Shown: positions 10,181 to 23,533, numbered from the stretch's first letter. The stretch is DNA of 64,000 bases from Salinarimonas sp. (GCA_020832565.1 JAFIEI010000014.1:1-64000), one strand, 5' to 3'. A program made the numbers and translations. The notes: generated from the sequence alone by a model not told the origin.

Positions 10181-11559
10181 ACCGTCCGGCCATGATCCTG
10201 ATCGTCGAGGATGACGAGATTCTCGGACGCTCACTCCTCCAGCGCCTCACCCTCGAGGGTTACGATGCGCGGCTCGCAGCCGATGGCGCCACGGCGATCG
10301 GGGTGGTAGGGCGCCAACGTCCCGATGCGGTAATGTGCGATATCCGCCTGCCCGATCGCGACGGCGAGAGCCTGATGCGCGAGATATTCGCCCGCATCGG
10401 CGCGGTGCCGACCCTGTTCATGACCGCCTATGGCGATATCGACCAGGCCGTGCGGCTGGTGCGGGCGGGTGCGCGCGATTACCTGACCAAGCCCTTCGAT
10501 CTCGACGAGGTGGTCGAGGCGCTGCGCAACGCCACCCGCCTGCATATCCTGCAGAGCGAGCCGCAGGCGGAGGATCCCTTTGCCAGTTTCGGCCTCTCTG
10601 CTGCCTCCGCCACGATCAGGCGCACCCTGGAGCGGGTCGCCGATGTGGACCTGCCGGTGCTGCTTCTGGGCGAGACGGGCACAGGCAAGGAGGTGGCCGC
10701 GCGGTTTCTGCATGCCCATAGCCGCCGGCGCGATACGCCCTTCGTCGCCGTGAATTGTGCAGCACTCGCGCCCGAACTCGTCGATTCCGCCATTTTCGGC
10801 CACGAGAAGGGCGCCTTTACCGGCGCGGTGGAGCGCCATCTCGGCTTTGCCGAGAAAGCGGGGCGGGGCACGCTCTTTCTTGACGAGATCGGCGAGCTCG
10901 ATCCCACGCTTCAGGCGAAGCTGCTGCGTCTGGTGCAGGAGCGCGAATTCATGCGCGTCGGCGGCAGCCGCCCCGTCTCCTTCGATGCCCGCCTTGTCTG
11001 CGCCACGCACCGCGATCTCGAAGCCGAGATTGCCGCCGGCAAGTTCCGCGAGGATCTTTGGTATCGCATCAACGTGGTGACCCTGCGCATGCCGCCGCTG
11101 CGCGAACGCCCGGAGGAGATCGCGCCCCTGATCGCGCGGTTCCTCGCCATTGCCGGGCCGCGCCTGCGCGGCGAGCCCGTGAGCGTCTCGCCCGAGGCGC
11201 TCACGGCCGCGAGCGGCTATGACTGGCCGGGCAATGTGCGCGAGCTGGAAAACCGCATCGACCGTGCCGCCGCACTGGCCGAGGGGCCGCAGCTCGGCCT
11301 GCACGATCTGTTTCCCGATCATCCGGACCCGGCGGCGCTTGCAGGCCGGGCGGCATCACCGGGCGATGCCGAGGGTTCCGGGGAAGCGGGTAGCGGCATT
11401 ACCCCCGCCATGACCCTCGTCGAGGCGCGGGACGCGGCGGAGCGTGCGCATATCGCGGCGGTGCTGCAGGCAACCGGCGGCGGTATCCAGGAAGCCGCGG
11501 CAAGGCTCGGCATCTCCCGCACCACATTGTGGGAAAAGATGCGCCGCCACGGTCTGTGA
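10177..11559 (+). CDS. Sigma-54-dependent response regulator (NtrC family)
   Basis: ATG at 10177 overlaps the kinase stop (ATGA). Receiver domain (VEDDEILGRS...PDAVMCDIRLPDRDG), AAA+ (GETGTGKEVAARFLH; GAFTGA), C-terminal Fis-type HTH. Confidence 0.95.
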   Translation: MNRPAMILIVEDDEILGRSLLQRLTLEGYDARLAADGATAIGVVGRQRPDAVMCDIRLPDRDGESLMREIFARIGAVPTLFMTAYGDIDQAVRLVRAGARDYLTKPFDLDEVVEALRNATRLHILQSEPQAEDPFASFGLSAASATIRRTLERVADVDLPVLLLGETGTGKEVAARFLHAHSRRRDTPFVAVNCAALAPELVDSAIFGHEKGAFTGAVERHLGFAEKAGRGTLFLDEIGELDPTLQAKLLRLVQEREFMRVGGSRPVSFDARLVCATHRDLEAEIAAGKFREDLWYRINVVTLRMPPLRERPEEIAPLIARFLAIAGPRLRGEPVSVSPEALTAASGYDWPGNVRELENRIDRAAALAEGPQLGLHDLFPDHPDPAALAGRAASPGDAEGSGEAGSGITPAMTLVEARDAAERAHIAAVLQATGGGIQEAAARLGISRTTLWEKMRRHGL

Positions 11560-11598
11560 TCGCTGCGGGGTTTCGCAGGAACGGTGCACGTAGACTCT

Positions 11599-11871
11599 CT
11601 ACCCGCGCAGCGCCAACCCCGGATGTTCGATCATGAAATGGCGCAAGGCGCCCACGAGCTGGCGGGCATGGGCGACATCGTGGCGGCGCACAGCCATCCG
11701 GATATCGTCGATCATCATGTCGCGGATGCGCTCGGCCCCGTGCTCCTCGTGGAGGAGATAGGCGCCGAGTGTCGCAGCCACGATTTCCGGCACATGCTCA
11801 TGCTCGGCGATGGCCGCAACTTCCTCCGGCGTGAGATCGCATAGTCCGATACAATCTTCCACTGTGATCAT
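11599..11871 (-). CDS. Small conserved-type hypothetical protein (90 aa)
   Basis: MITVEDCIGLCDLTPEEVAAIAEHEHVPEIVAATLGAYLL...; coherent codon usage and composition; no function recognised. Confidence 0.65.
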   Translation of the reverse strand: MITVEDCIGLCDLTPEEVAAIAEHEHVPEIVAATLGAYLLHEEHGAERIRDMMIDDIRMAVRRHDVAHARQLVGALRHFMIEHPGLALRG

Positions 11872-12148
11872 CGCATCCTCCCGGCGTGTTGGTGCATCAT
11901 TGCCTCCGTCAACCGTCTTCCGCCCGGCGGAGTGATGCCCGCTTGCGTCCCGTTTTGCTGTTTTCTTGACGCAATCCTTTGATCATAGGACAAGCCCGGC
12001 CCGGGCGCCTTGATGTGCCTCAAGCAAATGCACGGGACCGGTAAAGGTTGAATTTTTGCCGATATACGCCACTGGCTTGCATGTGATTCGTGCTGATTCT
12101 ATATCTGAAGCTTGTGATTTGCCCGGCCACATACCAGAGGAGGAGAGA

Positions 12149-12640
12149 ATGGGAGGCCACGACGCACGCGCCATCGCCAATCACATCCTCGATATGACGT
12201 GGGAGCAGGGCCGGGAGTTGACCGTGATGCAACTCCTGAAGCTGATCTATATCGCCAATGGCTGGTCCTGGGCCCTGCTCGGCAAGCAGCTGGTTCGGGA
12301 CCCGGTAGAAGCGTGGCAATACGGCCCCGTTTATCGGTCAGTCTACCGGGATTTCAATAAGTTCGGTGCGCATCCGATAGCTGAGAGGAGCGCCATGCTG
12401 GACGGCGCGCTTCCCCATAGCAGCCAGCTGACCGACAAAGAGCGCGAATTGCTGGAAGGTATCGTAGAGCATTACGGCAAGCTGCACGCTTTCCGATTGT
12501 CGGACATGACCCATGAGCCGGGAACTCCTTGGTCGCAGATCAAGGAGAAGAAGGGCGCCTATGCGGAGATTCCGCAAAAGATGATCAAGGCACATTTCGA
12601 GACATTGCGTGATGAGCAGCGAGAACGGCGAAAACAATGA
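12149..12640 (+). CDS. Panacea (DUF4065)/SocA-like domain protein, putative antitoxin
   Basis: Starts MGGHDARAIANHILDM; KLIYIANGWSWALLGKQLVRDPVEAWQYGPVYRSVYRDF is the characteristic Panacea/GepA signature; RBS-like AGGAGGAGAG before ATG 12149. Confidence 0.88.
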   Translation: MGGHDARAIANHILDMTWEQGRELTVMQLLKLIYIANGWSWALLGKQLVRDPVEAWQYGPVYRSVYRDFNKFGAHPIAERSAMLDGALPHSSQLTDKERELLEGIVEHYGKLHAFRLSDMTHEPGTPWSQIKEKKGAYAEIPQKMIKAHFETLRDEQRERRKQ

Positions 12641-13139
12641 GAATCTCAATGATTTTCTCGCGGAAGGCGCTGAAGCGCGCAGCGGCGAAACCGACCAACT
12701 GAAAAATACCGTAAGGGAACTTGAGGAAAAAATTGCCAAGATTGACGAAGATGTCAAAAATTTAGTTGCAATATCTAATGATAAACAGGATTTTGTCTTT
12801 AAATTGAACGAATATATTGACGCGGCAAAGCAAGATATTCGCTTCTATAAGCGCGTTAGAATTTTCATGATCGGAATGTCGCTTATTTTCGTTATTTTTC
12901 TGCTCGCGCTTCTGGTCTGCGTTCTGTTTTTCCACCAATTTTTCTTCTATTTGCAAGGTCCTTACTTCCGCAGCGCTCTGGTGCTCGCGACGGTCGGCGG
13001 ATCCGTCGTCATCATCTCGCTGGTTCTTCGCGGCGTTTTCCGGCTTGCGGCAGAACAAAATGCCGAACACCAATTGCCGCCGGATCTGCGCAGCATGCTC
13101 AACACGGCAAACACTCTCAATCAGTCGCAGGGCAACTGA
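12612..13139 (+). CDS. Coiled-coil membrane protein (two predicted TM helices), partner of the Panacea gene
   Basis: ATG at 12612 overlaps the upstream gene by 29 nt. Coiled-coil-like segment (LKNTVRELEEKIAKIDEDVKNL) then two hydrophobic stretches (IFMIGMSLIFVIFLLALLVCVLFF; SALVLATVGGSVVIISLVL). AT-rich relative to surroundings. Confidence 0.75.
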   Translation: MSSENGENNENLNDFLAEGAEARSGETDQLKNTVRELEEKIAKIDEDVKNLVAISNDKQDFVFKLNEYIDAAKQDIRFYKRVRIFMIGMSLIFVIFLLALLVCVLFFHQFFFYLQGPYFRSALVLATVGGSVVIISLVLRGVFRLAAEQNAEHQLPPDLRSMLNTANTLNQSQGN

Positions 13140-13145
13140 CCCAGC

Positions 13146-15965
<2,820 letters not shown>

Positions 15966-16046
15966 CACGCCCTCCCGAGGCCGTCTCGCGCGGCGAAGCC
16001 GTTTCGCCTTGCGCAACATGCATCAGAACAACTGTGAAGGCACGCG

Positions 16047-16769
16047 TCAAGACGAACCGCGCGTGCCGGAAAGCGCTTCGCGAAGCAGCTGGAACGCGTC
16101 GTCGCTCGTCCAGTCGGCATAGCCGCGCAGAATGGCGAGTTCGCAATTCTGCGGGCCGAAGATCACCGTCGTCGGCAGGCCGACGACATGGCCGGAGCGC
16201 TGCAGGGTCTGCAGCAGAACGCCGTCATTCTCGGCGAAGTAGCGCAGATCATGAATGCCGTGCTCTTCAAGCCAGGCACGAGGCTTGTCGAGATTGCGGG
16301 TATCGACATTGATCGCCACCACCTCGAAATCATCGCCGCCGAACTCCGTCTGAACCACGTTCAGCGCCGGCATCTCCTCACGGCAGGGCGCGCACCAGGT
16401 TGCCCAGAAATTCACCAATACGGTACGCCCGGCGAAATCCTCCAGCGTCAGTGGCTCGCCATCGGGCCCGGTGAATTCCATTTCCGGCGGCAGGCGCGGC
16501 ACGGAATGCACGTTGACCGCCGCGACTTCCCCGCGCGCATGTGGCGCCATGGCCTCGACGACCGGCACCGACGGCTCGCAGACCTCCGCCACGGCCTCGG
16601 CTCCCGGGGCGAGCATGGTATAGGTGATACCCGCCGCACCGACGAGCAGGGCAAGCGCGAGGAACGCTTTCGAGGCCTTGCCCCGTCCGGAAGCAGGCGC
16701 TATCGCTTGTTCACGATCATCGGTGGGGCGGTTCGGCTCGTCATTCTGCTTCGTCATCGTCGATTTCAC
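16047..16769 (-). CDS. tlpA: TlpA-family thiol:disulfide oxidoreductase
   Basis: N-terminal TM segment and thioredoxin motif [23 protein letters not shown]. Confidence 0.9.
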   Translation of the reverse strand: MKSTMTKQNDEPNRPTDDREQAIAPASGRGKASKAFLALALLVGAAGITYTMLAPGAEAVAEVCEPSVPVVEAMAPHARGEVAAVNVHSVPRLPPEMEFTGPDGEPLTLEDFAGRTVLVNFWATWCAPCREEMPALNVVQTEFGGDDFEVVAINVDTRNLDKPRAWLEEHGIHDLRYFAENDGVLLQTLQRSGHVVGLPTTVIFGPQNCELAILRGYADWTSDDAFQLLREALSGTRGSS

Positions 16770-16797
16770 CCGTCATTCAATCAAGAGAGGCCAGCAC

Positions 16798-18189
16798 GTG
16801 AGCAATCGGATGTGGGGCGGTCGCTATGCCAGCGGACCCGCCGAGATCATGGAGGAGATCAACGCCTCCATCGACTTCGACAAGCGCATGGCGCGCCAGG
16901 ACATCCAGGGCTCGCTCGCCCATGCCGCGATGCTGGCCGAGACCGGCATCCTCTCCCGTGAGGATGTGGCCGCGATTTCGGGCGGACTCAAGGCCGTTTT
17001 CGAGGAAATCGAAGCGGGATCGTTCACGTTCTCGCGCGCGCTCGAAGACATTCACATGAATGTGGAGTCACGCCTGAAGGATTTGATCGGCCCGGTTGCC
17101 GGGCGCCTGCATACGGGCCGCTCGCGCAACGACCAGGTCGCGACCGACAACAAACTCTGGGTGCGCGACACGATCGACACCCTCGATGCGCAGATCCGGG
17201 ATCTGCAAATGGCGCTCGCCGGGAAGGCCCATGGCTTCGCCGGGGCGGTGATGCCGGGCTTCACGCATCTGCAATCGGCCCAGCCCGTAACTTTCGGCCA
17301 CCACCTGCTCGCCTATGTCGAGATGCTCGGGCGCGATCGCGGGCGGCTCGCGGATGCCCGCAAGCGCCTCAACGAATGCCCGCTGGGCGCCGCCGCGCTG
17401 GCCGGCACCTCCTTCCCGATCGATCGCGAGATGACGGCGAAGGCACTCGGCTTCGACCGGCCCACGGCGAATTCGCTCGATTCGGTGGCTGATCGCGATT
17501 TCGCGCTGGAGACGTTATCCGCCGCCTCGATCTGCGCGGTGCATCTGTCGCGCTTTTCCGAGGAGATCGTGCTCTGGATGACGCCGCAATTCGCCTTCAT
17601 CCGGCTTTCCGACAAGTTCACCACCGGCTCCTCGATCATGCCGCAGAAGAAGAATCCGGATGCGGCGGAGCTGATCCGCGGCAAGTCCGGGCGCATTTTC
17701 GGCGCGCTCCAGGCGCTGCTCGTGGTGATGAAGGGGCTGCCGCTGACCTATTCCAAGGACATGCAGGAAGACAAGGAGGGCATGTTCGACGCGCTGCAAT
17801 CGCTCTCGCTCTGCCTCGCGGCGATGACGGGCATGGTGCATGACATGGAGCCCGATACCAAGGCGATGAAGCGCTGGGCCGGCGCCGGATTTTCCACCGC
17901 CACCGATCTCGCCGACTGGCTGGTGCGCGTCCTCGACATGCCCTTCCGCGACGCCCACCACGTCACCGGGCGCCTCGTCGCCATGGCCGAGGCGCAGAAG
18001 ACGGGGCTCGAGAAGCTCTCGCTCGCCCAGATGCAATCGGTCGAGCCGCGCATCACCGACGAGATCTTCAAGGTGCTGGGCGTCGAGCGCTCGGTGAAGA
18101 GCCGCGTGAGCTATGGCGGCACTGCACCGGCCAATGTCAAGCGCCAGGCCAAACGCTGGCTGACGCGGCTGGAGAAGGAGGCGGGGTGA
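16798..18189 (+). CDS. argH: Argininosuccinate lyase
   Basis: GTG start giving [25 protein letters not shown]; signature [12 protein letters not shown]. Confidence 0.97.
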   Translation: MSNRMWGGRYASGPAEIMEEINASIDFDKRMARQDIQGSLAHAAMLAETGILSREDVAAISGGLKAVFEEIEAGSFTFSRALEDIHMNVESRLKDLIGPVAGRLHTGRSRNDQVATDNKLWVRDTIDTLDAQIRDLQMALAGKAHGFAGAVMPGFTHLQSAQPVTFGHHLLAYVEMLGRDRGRLADARKRLNECPLGAAALAGTSFPIDREMTAKALGFDRPTANSLDSVADRDFALETLSAASICAVHLSRFSEEIVLWMTPQFAFIRLSDKFTTGSSIMPQKKNPDAAELIRGKSGRIFGALQALLVVMKGLPLTYSKDMQEDKEGMFDALQSLSLCLAAMTGMVHDMEPDTKAMKRWAGAGFSTATDLADWLVRVLDMPFRDAHHVTGRLVAMAEAQKTGLEKLSLAQMQSVEPRITDEIFKVLGVERSVKSRVSYGGTAPANVKRQAKRWLTRLEKEAG

Positions 18190-18559
18190 TCCGGCAACGC
18201 CGCAGCATTGCGCCGCCGCTCCCTCGGACATAAACCTCGCCATCGAGCCGATCGATCACTGCCGACACCGCAATGCTGCGGCGTTGCCGGATCAGATCGA
18301 CCGGACGCGCCCCGTCCAGCTGCGGATGGGGCGCATGAAGCCAGCGGCGCACCCCGTGCGGAGCGAAATACGCCGCGAGCCGCTCCGTAACGTGACGCAA
18401 ATCCGCGAGAATCAGCGCATGGCGTGGCAGCGGCTCGGCGTGACCACTCTTCCAGCTGGCGATTGCGGCTATCGGGGCATCCGCAATTGCAGCGATGTCC
18501 TTGTCCGTCAGACCGCCATTCTGCACAAGCGATTTGATCATCATCTGATCGATACCCAT
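18137..18559 (-). CDS. Xre/MbcA/ParS-type antitoxin-like protein (DUF2384-like)
   Basis: [36 protein letters not shown] (HTH-like) and [23 protein letters not shown]...[11 protein letters not shown] (toxin-binding-domain-like). C-terminal end overlaps the argH 3' end. Confidence 0.7.
   Translation of the reverse strand: MGIDQMMIKSLVQNGGLTDKDIAAIADAPIAAIASWKSGHAEPLPRHALILADLRHVTERLAAYFAPHGVRRWLHAPHPQLDGARPVDLIRQRRSIAVSAVIDRLDGEVYVRGSGGAMLRRCRITPPPSPAASASVWPGA
18187..18294. repeat. Perfect 26-bp inverted repeat (18187-18212 / 18269-18294) separated by 56 bp
   Basis: Left arm tgatccggcaacgccgcagcattgcg, right arm cgcaatgctgcggcgttgccggatca; exact reverse complements. Confidence 0.95.
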
Positions 18560-18562
18560 CCC

Positions 18563-20047
18563 TCAGCCCCCGTTCCCCACGCCCTTCACCACCGCCTTCG
18601 GCGCGTCCGGGCGGCGTGCTTTCGGGGCTGGGACGGTGGCCAGGAGCAGGGCGCCGGCGCTCCAGACGAGGACGATGGTGGCCATGCCGGCGCGCTGGCT
18701 GTCGAAGATCGTCGTCGCCGTGGCGTAGAGCACCGGGCCGAGGAAGGAGATCGACTTGCCGGCCAGCGCATAGAGCCCGAACATCTCCGATTCCATCGAT
18801 TTCGGCGTGAGCCGAGACATCATCGAGCGCCCCGCCGCCTGGGCGGGGCCGACGAAGATGCCGAGCCCGAGTGCGAGCACGATGAACACGGTCAGATCAT
18901 CGACCATGAGGATCGTCGAGCCCAGCGCGATCAGCGCGCCCAGTGCGATCAGGATCGTCACCTTGGGGCCGATCCAGTCATCGATGAAGGCGAAGCTCGC
19001 CGCACCGATCCCCGCCGTGACGTTGAGCCCGATGGCGAAGATCAGGATCTGGTCGAAGGTCATGCCGAAGGTGCCCGCCGCATAGAGCCCGCCCACGGCA
19101 AACAGCGTCGAGAGCCCGTCGCGATACAGGGCCGAGGCGATCAGGAACCGCACCAGATGCCCCTGATGACGGATCTGCTTGAGCGTGTTCCACAACACTT
19201 TCAGCCCCGCGCGGACATGTTCGCGCATCGGTGCGGGGCTCGCCGGCGTATCGGGGGTGAGGAAGAACAGCGGCAGCGAGAACAGGAAGAACCAGGCTGC
19301 GACGACGAGCACCGTGGCGCGCACGTTCTGCGCATCATCGGTACCCACCAGCCCGAAGAACGGCTCCTCGGCCTGGACCAGCAGGACCAGGCACAGGGCG
19401 AGCGAGCCGAGCCCGCCCATATAGCCCATGGCCCAGCCCCAGCCGCTGATCCGCCCGGTCATGCTCGGCGGCGCGATGGTGGGCAGCATGGAATTGTAGA
19501 ACACCGTCCCGAGCTCGAATGTGATCGCGGCGATGATCATCAGCGCGATCGCATAGATCACGAAGGCTTCGTCGGGCCGCGCGAAATAGAGCAGCGACGT
19601 CGCGATCACGGTGTTCATCATGAAGGCGAGGAGCCACGGCTTGCGCCGCCCGCCGCGATCGGCGATCGAGCCGAGAATCGGGCTCAGCACCGCGACGATC
19701 AGACCCGCCGCGCCCAGCGCATAGGTCCAGACCGCCGCCCCGGCCGTCTCGTCGCCATAGATGCCGCGCGCAAAATAGACCGAGAAGATGAAGGTGCCGA
19801 TCACCGTGTTGAAGGCGGAATTCGCCCAGTCATACAGGCACCATGCCGCGAGGCCGGTGCGGCGGCGCCCGGCGCTCAGATCGGCGCCGAGAAGAGGCGC
19901 ATCGTCTGCCGACAGGTTCCGGTGATCTGATTCGGATGAGGATTCGGGGGAAGGTGACGGCAAGGATTCACTCCGCTGGCATGCCGGCGTGCCACCGGCC
20001 TGGAGATGATTGCGGCCAAAGCCCAACCCGCCCTTGCGCCCCTGCAT
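18563..20047 (-). CDS. MFS transporter, UMF1/BtlA-like family (start approximate)
   Basis: LAAWCLYDWANSAFNTVIGTFIFSVYFARGIYGD is typical of UMF1-type MFS proteins; about 12 TM segments. The longer 695-aa ORF start is not plausible. Confidence 0.85.
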   Translation of the reverse strand: MQGRKGGLGFGRNHLQAGGTPACQRSESLPSPSPESSSESDHRNLSADDAPLLGADLSAGRRRTGLAAWCLYDWANSAFNTVIGTFIFSVYFARGIYGDETAGAAVWTYALGAAGLIVAVLSPILGSIADRGGRRKPWLLAFMMNTVIATSLLYFARPDEAFVIYAIALMIIAAITFELGTVFYNSMLPTIAPPSMTGRISGWGWAMGYMGGLGSLALCLVLLVQAEEPFFGLVGTDDAQNVRATVLVVAAWFFLFSLPLFFLTPDTPASPAPMREHVRAGLKVLWNTLKQIRHQGHLVRFLIASALYRDGLSTLFAVGGLYAAGTFGMTFDQILIFAIGLNVTAGIGAASFAFIDDWIGPKVTILIALGALIALGSTILMVDDLTVFIVLALGLGIFVGPAQAAGRSMMSRLTPKSMESEMFGLYALAGKSISFLGPVLYATATTIFDSQRAGMATIVLVWSAGALLLATVPAPKARRPDAPKAVVKGVGNGG

Positions 20048-20137
20048 GCGCTTTCCGGGATCGCGCGGACTGGCCAGCCGGGTCAGCTTTGTTAAGCTGC
20101 ACATATCTGCACACAGCATGCGCACGAGGGCAACAGC

Positions 20138-21547
20138 GTGACCGATCTCCTCTCCTTCGACGCCCACGATCTCCTCGCCGGCTATCGCAACCGCACGATC
20201 TCTCCAAAGGAGGTCACCACGGTCGTACTCGACGCGATCGAAACCCATGAGCCTGCCCTCAACGCCTTCGTCTGGATCGACCGCGAGGCCGCGCTGGAGA
20301 AGGCGGGCGAATCCGAGGCGCGCTGGGCAACCGGCTCCCCGCTCGGCGCCCTCGACGGTCTTCCCATGACGGTCAAGGACAATGTGGCGCAGGAAGGCTA
20401 TTCCATGCTGCGCGGCTCGCGCACGTCGGCGGCGAGCCGCATGGCCTTCTCGGCGCCGGTGGTCGCCCGCATGGTCGAGGCCGGGGCGGTTCCCGTCGGG
20501 CGCACGACTCTGCCGGAATTCGGCTGGAAAGGCATCGGGGATTCGCCGAGCCACGGCATCACCCGCAATCCGTGGGATACGCGCTTCACCACCGGCGGCT
20601 CCTCCGCCGGTGCGGGCGCTGCCGCCGCGCTCAATCTGGGCGTCTTGCATATCGGAACCGACGGGGCGGGTTCCGTGCGCATCCCGGCGAGCTTTTGCGG
20701 CATTTACGGGCTGAAACCGAGCTATGGGCGGATTCCCGCCTATCCGCCCTCACCTTTCGCCATTGTTTCCCATATCGGCCCGATGACGCGCTCGGTGCGC
20801 GATGCGGCCCTGATGCTCAGCCTCACCAGCGGCCCCGATCCGCGCGATATCACCGCCCTGCACGACGCCTCCCCGGATTTCCGCATCGGCCTCGAAGACG
20901 GTGTACGCGGGCTGCGCATCGGCTGGAGCCCGCGGCTCGGCTATGTCGAGGATCTCGATCCGGAAGTGGAGGAGATGACGGCTGCCGCAGCGAAGGTCTT
21001 CGAAGAGCTCGGCGCCCATGTCGAGGAGGCCGATCCGGAATTCGAGGAGCCGATCGGCGTGATCGAGACGCTGTGGTATGCCGGCGCCTGGTCGGTGGTG
21101 CGCACGATTCCCGAGTCGCGCTGGGAGGAGCTCGATCCGGGCATGCTCGCCTTCGCCCTGAAGGGCCGCGACATCAAGGCTGCGGATTTCATCATGGGCG
21201 CGAGCGCGCGCAACATGGTGTTCTCGGCCATGCGCGCCTATCACGACCGCTACGACCTGCTGCTGACGCCGAGCCTCGCCACCACGGCGGTCGAGGCCGG
21301 CCACAACACCCCGCCAGACGGGCGTTTCGGCGAGGACTGGCTCAACTGGGCCCCCTATTCCTACCCGTTCAATCTGAGCCTCCAACCCGCTGCGAGTGTG
21401 CCGTGCGGACTGACGAAGGCGGGGCTTCCCGTGGGGCTTCAGATCGTCGGGCCGATGCTCGCCGATGCCCGCGTGCTCGCCGCTTCGCGCGCCTTCGAGA
21501 GCGCGCGCCCCTGGGAGCGGCTCGCGGCGCCGCGCATCAGGCATTGA
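20138..21547 (+). CDS. Amidase (amidase signature family)
   Basis: GLPMTVKDNV...TTGGSSAGAGAAAALNLGVLHIGTDGAGSVRIPASFCGIYGLKPS amidase signature (Ser-cisSer-Lys). Confidence 0.95.
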   Translation: MTDLLSFDAHDLLAGYRNRTISPKEVTTVVLDAIETHEPALNAFVWIDREAALEKAGESEARWATGSPLGALDGLPMTVKDNVAQEGYSMLRGSRTSAASRMAFSAPVVARMVEAGAVPVGRTTLPEFGWKGIGDSPSHGITRNPWDTRFTTGGSSAGAGAAAALNLGVLHIGTDGAGSVRIPASFCGIYGLKPSYGRIPAYPPSPFAIVSHIGPMTRSVRDAALMLSLTSGPDPRDITALHDASPDFRIGLEDGVRGLRIGWSPRLGYVEDLDPEVEEMTAAAAKVFEELGAHVEEADPEFEEPIGVIETLWYAGAWSVVRTIPESRWEELDPGMLAFALKGRDIKAADFIMGASARNMVFSAMRAYHDRYDLLLTPSLATTAVEAGHNTPPDGRFGEDWLNWAPYSYPFNLSLQPAASVPCGLTKAGLPVGLQIVGPMLADARVLAASRAFESARPWERLAAPRIRH

Positions 21548-21636
21548 TCTGCGCCGAACGCGCCGCGCCTGATTGAACCGGCGGGCGCGAACGCGTATCC
21601 CTGTGTCCAGCGTGGGACGATGCGGCGGAGCGGGCG

Positions 21637-22014
21637 ATGGTGGATATCGGCGACAGGATCGCGCAGATCGAGAACGAGATCTTCGATCTGGCCGATCGTG
21701 CCGAGAATTGCCGCAAGGTGATGATCGCCGCGCGGATCGGTATGATCGGCGGCGGCGTCGCGCTCGCCGCCTTCATTTTCGGCATCCTGCGTTTCGACGG
21801 TCTCGTCTTCGTGGTGGCCGTCACGGCGATTCTCGTCGGGATCGTCACCTACGGCTCCAACAAATCCACCCGCGAGCAGCTTCTGGCGCAGATCACCCAG
21901 CTCAAGGCGACGCGCACGGCGATGATCGATTCCGTGCGCATGGAGACGGTCACCCCGGTGCAGCCGCGCCCCGGCCTGCCCAACGGGCATGATCCGTCGG
22001 GAGGGCACGCATGA
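21637..22014 (+). CDS. Small membrane protein (two TM helices), hypothetical
   Basis: 125 aa; GDRIAQIENEIFDLADRAENCRK then two hydrophobic segments; overlaps the maf start by 4 nt. Confidence 0.7.
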   Translation: MVDIGDRIAQIENEIFDLADRAENCRKVMIAARIGMIGGGVALAAFIFGILRFDGLVFVVAVTAILVGIVTYGSNKSTREQLLAQITQLKATRTAMIDSVRMETVTPVQPRPGLPNGHDPSGGHA

Positions 22015-22640
22015 CGGATATTCCCGGCGCCATGTGGCGCGATCCGCATCCGCTGGTCCTGGCATCGGGAAGCGCCACGCGCAAGGCGCTGCTGGCCTCC
22101 GCCGGGCTCGCCTGCATCATGCATCCAGCCGATATCGAAGAGCGCGAGATCGAGGTGCAGGCGCGCGCGGACGGTGCGGATCCGGCTGCCGTTGCCCTGC
22201 GCCTGTCTGAGGCCAAGGCGGAAGCCGTGGCGGCGGAATATCCGCAATCCATCACCATCGGCGCCGACCAAATTCTCGCCCTTGATGATGCGATCCTCCA
22301 CAAACCCGCCGATATGCGCGCCCTGCATGAGCAGATCGCCCGGCTTTCCGGGCGCAGCCACCAGCTGCATGCAGGTGTGAGTCTGTGGCGCGGCAGGCAA
22401 CGCCTCGCCGGTTTCACCGACGCCGCCAGCCTGACCATGCGCGATCTCACGCCGCGAGAAATAGACGCGTATTGCGCGCTTGCCGGAGCGGACGCATTGA
22501 CCAGCGTCGGCGGCTACAAGCTCGAAGGGGCGGGTATCCACCTGTTCAGCCGGGTCGACGGCGCCCATTCCACCATTCTCGGCCTGCCGCTCTTGCCGCT
22601 CCTGGCCGCCCTGCGCGATGCCGGATGCCTCACCCTGTGA
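22011..22640 (+). CDS. maf: Maf-like nucleoside triphosphate pyrophosphatase
   Basis: PLVLASGSATRKALLASAGL; TIGADQILALDD; ITSVGGYKLEGAG-type motif (ALTSVGGYKLEGAGIHLFSRVDG). Confidence 0.92.
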   Translation: MTDIPGAMWRDPHPLVLASGSATRKALLASAGLACIMHPADIEEREIEVQARADGADPAAVALRLSEAKAEAVAAEYPQSITIGADQILALDDAILHKPADMRALHEQIARLSGRSHQLHAGVSLWRGRQRLAGFTDAASLTMRDLTPREIDAYCALAGADALTSVGGYKLEGAGIHLFSRVDGAHSTILGLPLLPLLAALRDAGCLTL

Positions 22641-22666
22641 GCGCGCATCCACATGAGGAGAAACCG

Positions 22667-23533
22667 ATGACCCGCAAGGCCTTCGTGGTCGGACATCCCA
22701 TCGCGCATTCGCGCTCGCCGCTGATTCATAATCACTGGATCGCGCATTACGGCCTTTCCGGGCGCTACGAAGCGCGCGACGTGGCGCCGGATGATTTCGT
22801 GGGCTTCCTCGAAGGCTTTCGCGACGAGGGCTTCGTGGGCGGCAACGTCACCATCCCGCACAAGGAAGCAGCCTTTGCCGGCGTGGTGCATGCCAGCGAG
22901 CGAGCGCGCAGGCTCGGCGCGGTGAACACCCTCTGGCTCGATAACGGCGCCTTGTGCGGCGACAATACCGATATCACCGGATATCTCGCCAATCTCGATG
23001 CGGCCTGTGAACCCGGCTGGGAAGGGCGGGCGGGGTCGGCGCTCGTGCTCGGCGCCGGAGGTGCGGCGCGGGCTGTGGTGGCGGGGCTGATCGAGCGAGG
23101 CCTCTCGCCGATCCGCCTGGTCAACCGCACCCGGGAGCGGGCCGAGGCGCTTGCCGGAATATTTGCCGGCTACGGGAAAAATGTGTCGATCACCGTCCAC
23201 GGCTTCGAGGACCTGCCGGCGCTCGTCCCGCAGGTCGGGCTGATCGTGAACACCACCTCGCTGGGCATGGCGGGCCAGCCGCCCCTGCCGCTCGACCTCG
23301 GGCCTTGCCGTGACGACGCCATCGTCAGTGATATCGTCTATGTACCGCTGGAAACGCCGCTTCTCGCCATGGCCCGGGCGCGCGGCCTCGCCTGCGTGGA
23401 CGGGCTGGGCATGCTGCTCCACCAGGCCGTCCCCGGCTTTGAGCGCTGGTTCGGTATCCGCCCCGAGGTCACGCGGGCGCTGCGGGAGCTGATTGAACGC
23501 GATCTTTTTGCCGGCAAAGGATCAAGGGAATGA
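22667..23533 (+). CDS. aroE: Shikimate dehydrogenase
   Basis: [52 protein letters not shown]. Confidence 0.96.
   Translation: MTRKAFVVGHPIAHSRSPLIHNHWIAHYGLSGRYEARDVAPDDFVGFLEGFRDEGFVGGNVTIPHKEAAFAGVVHASERARRLGAVNTLWLDNGALCGDNTDITGYLANLDAACEPGWEGRAGSALVLGAGGAARAVVAGLIERGLSPIRLVNRTRERAEALAGIFAGYGKNVSITVHGFEDLPALVPQVGLIVNTTSLGMAGQPPLPLDLGPCRDDAIVSDIVYVPLETPLLAMARARGLACVDGLGMLLHQAVPGFERWFGIRPEVTRALRELIERDLFAGKGSRE

Noticed and set aside
18284-19930. 548-aa plus-strand ORF rich in Arg/His/Glu
   Set aside because: Antisense to the MFS transporter; no RBS or domain evidence.
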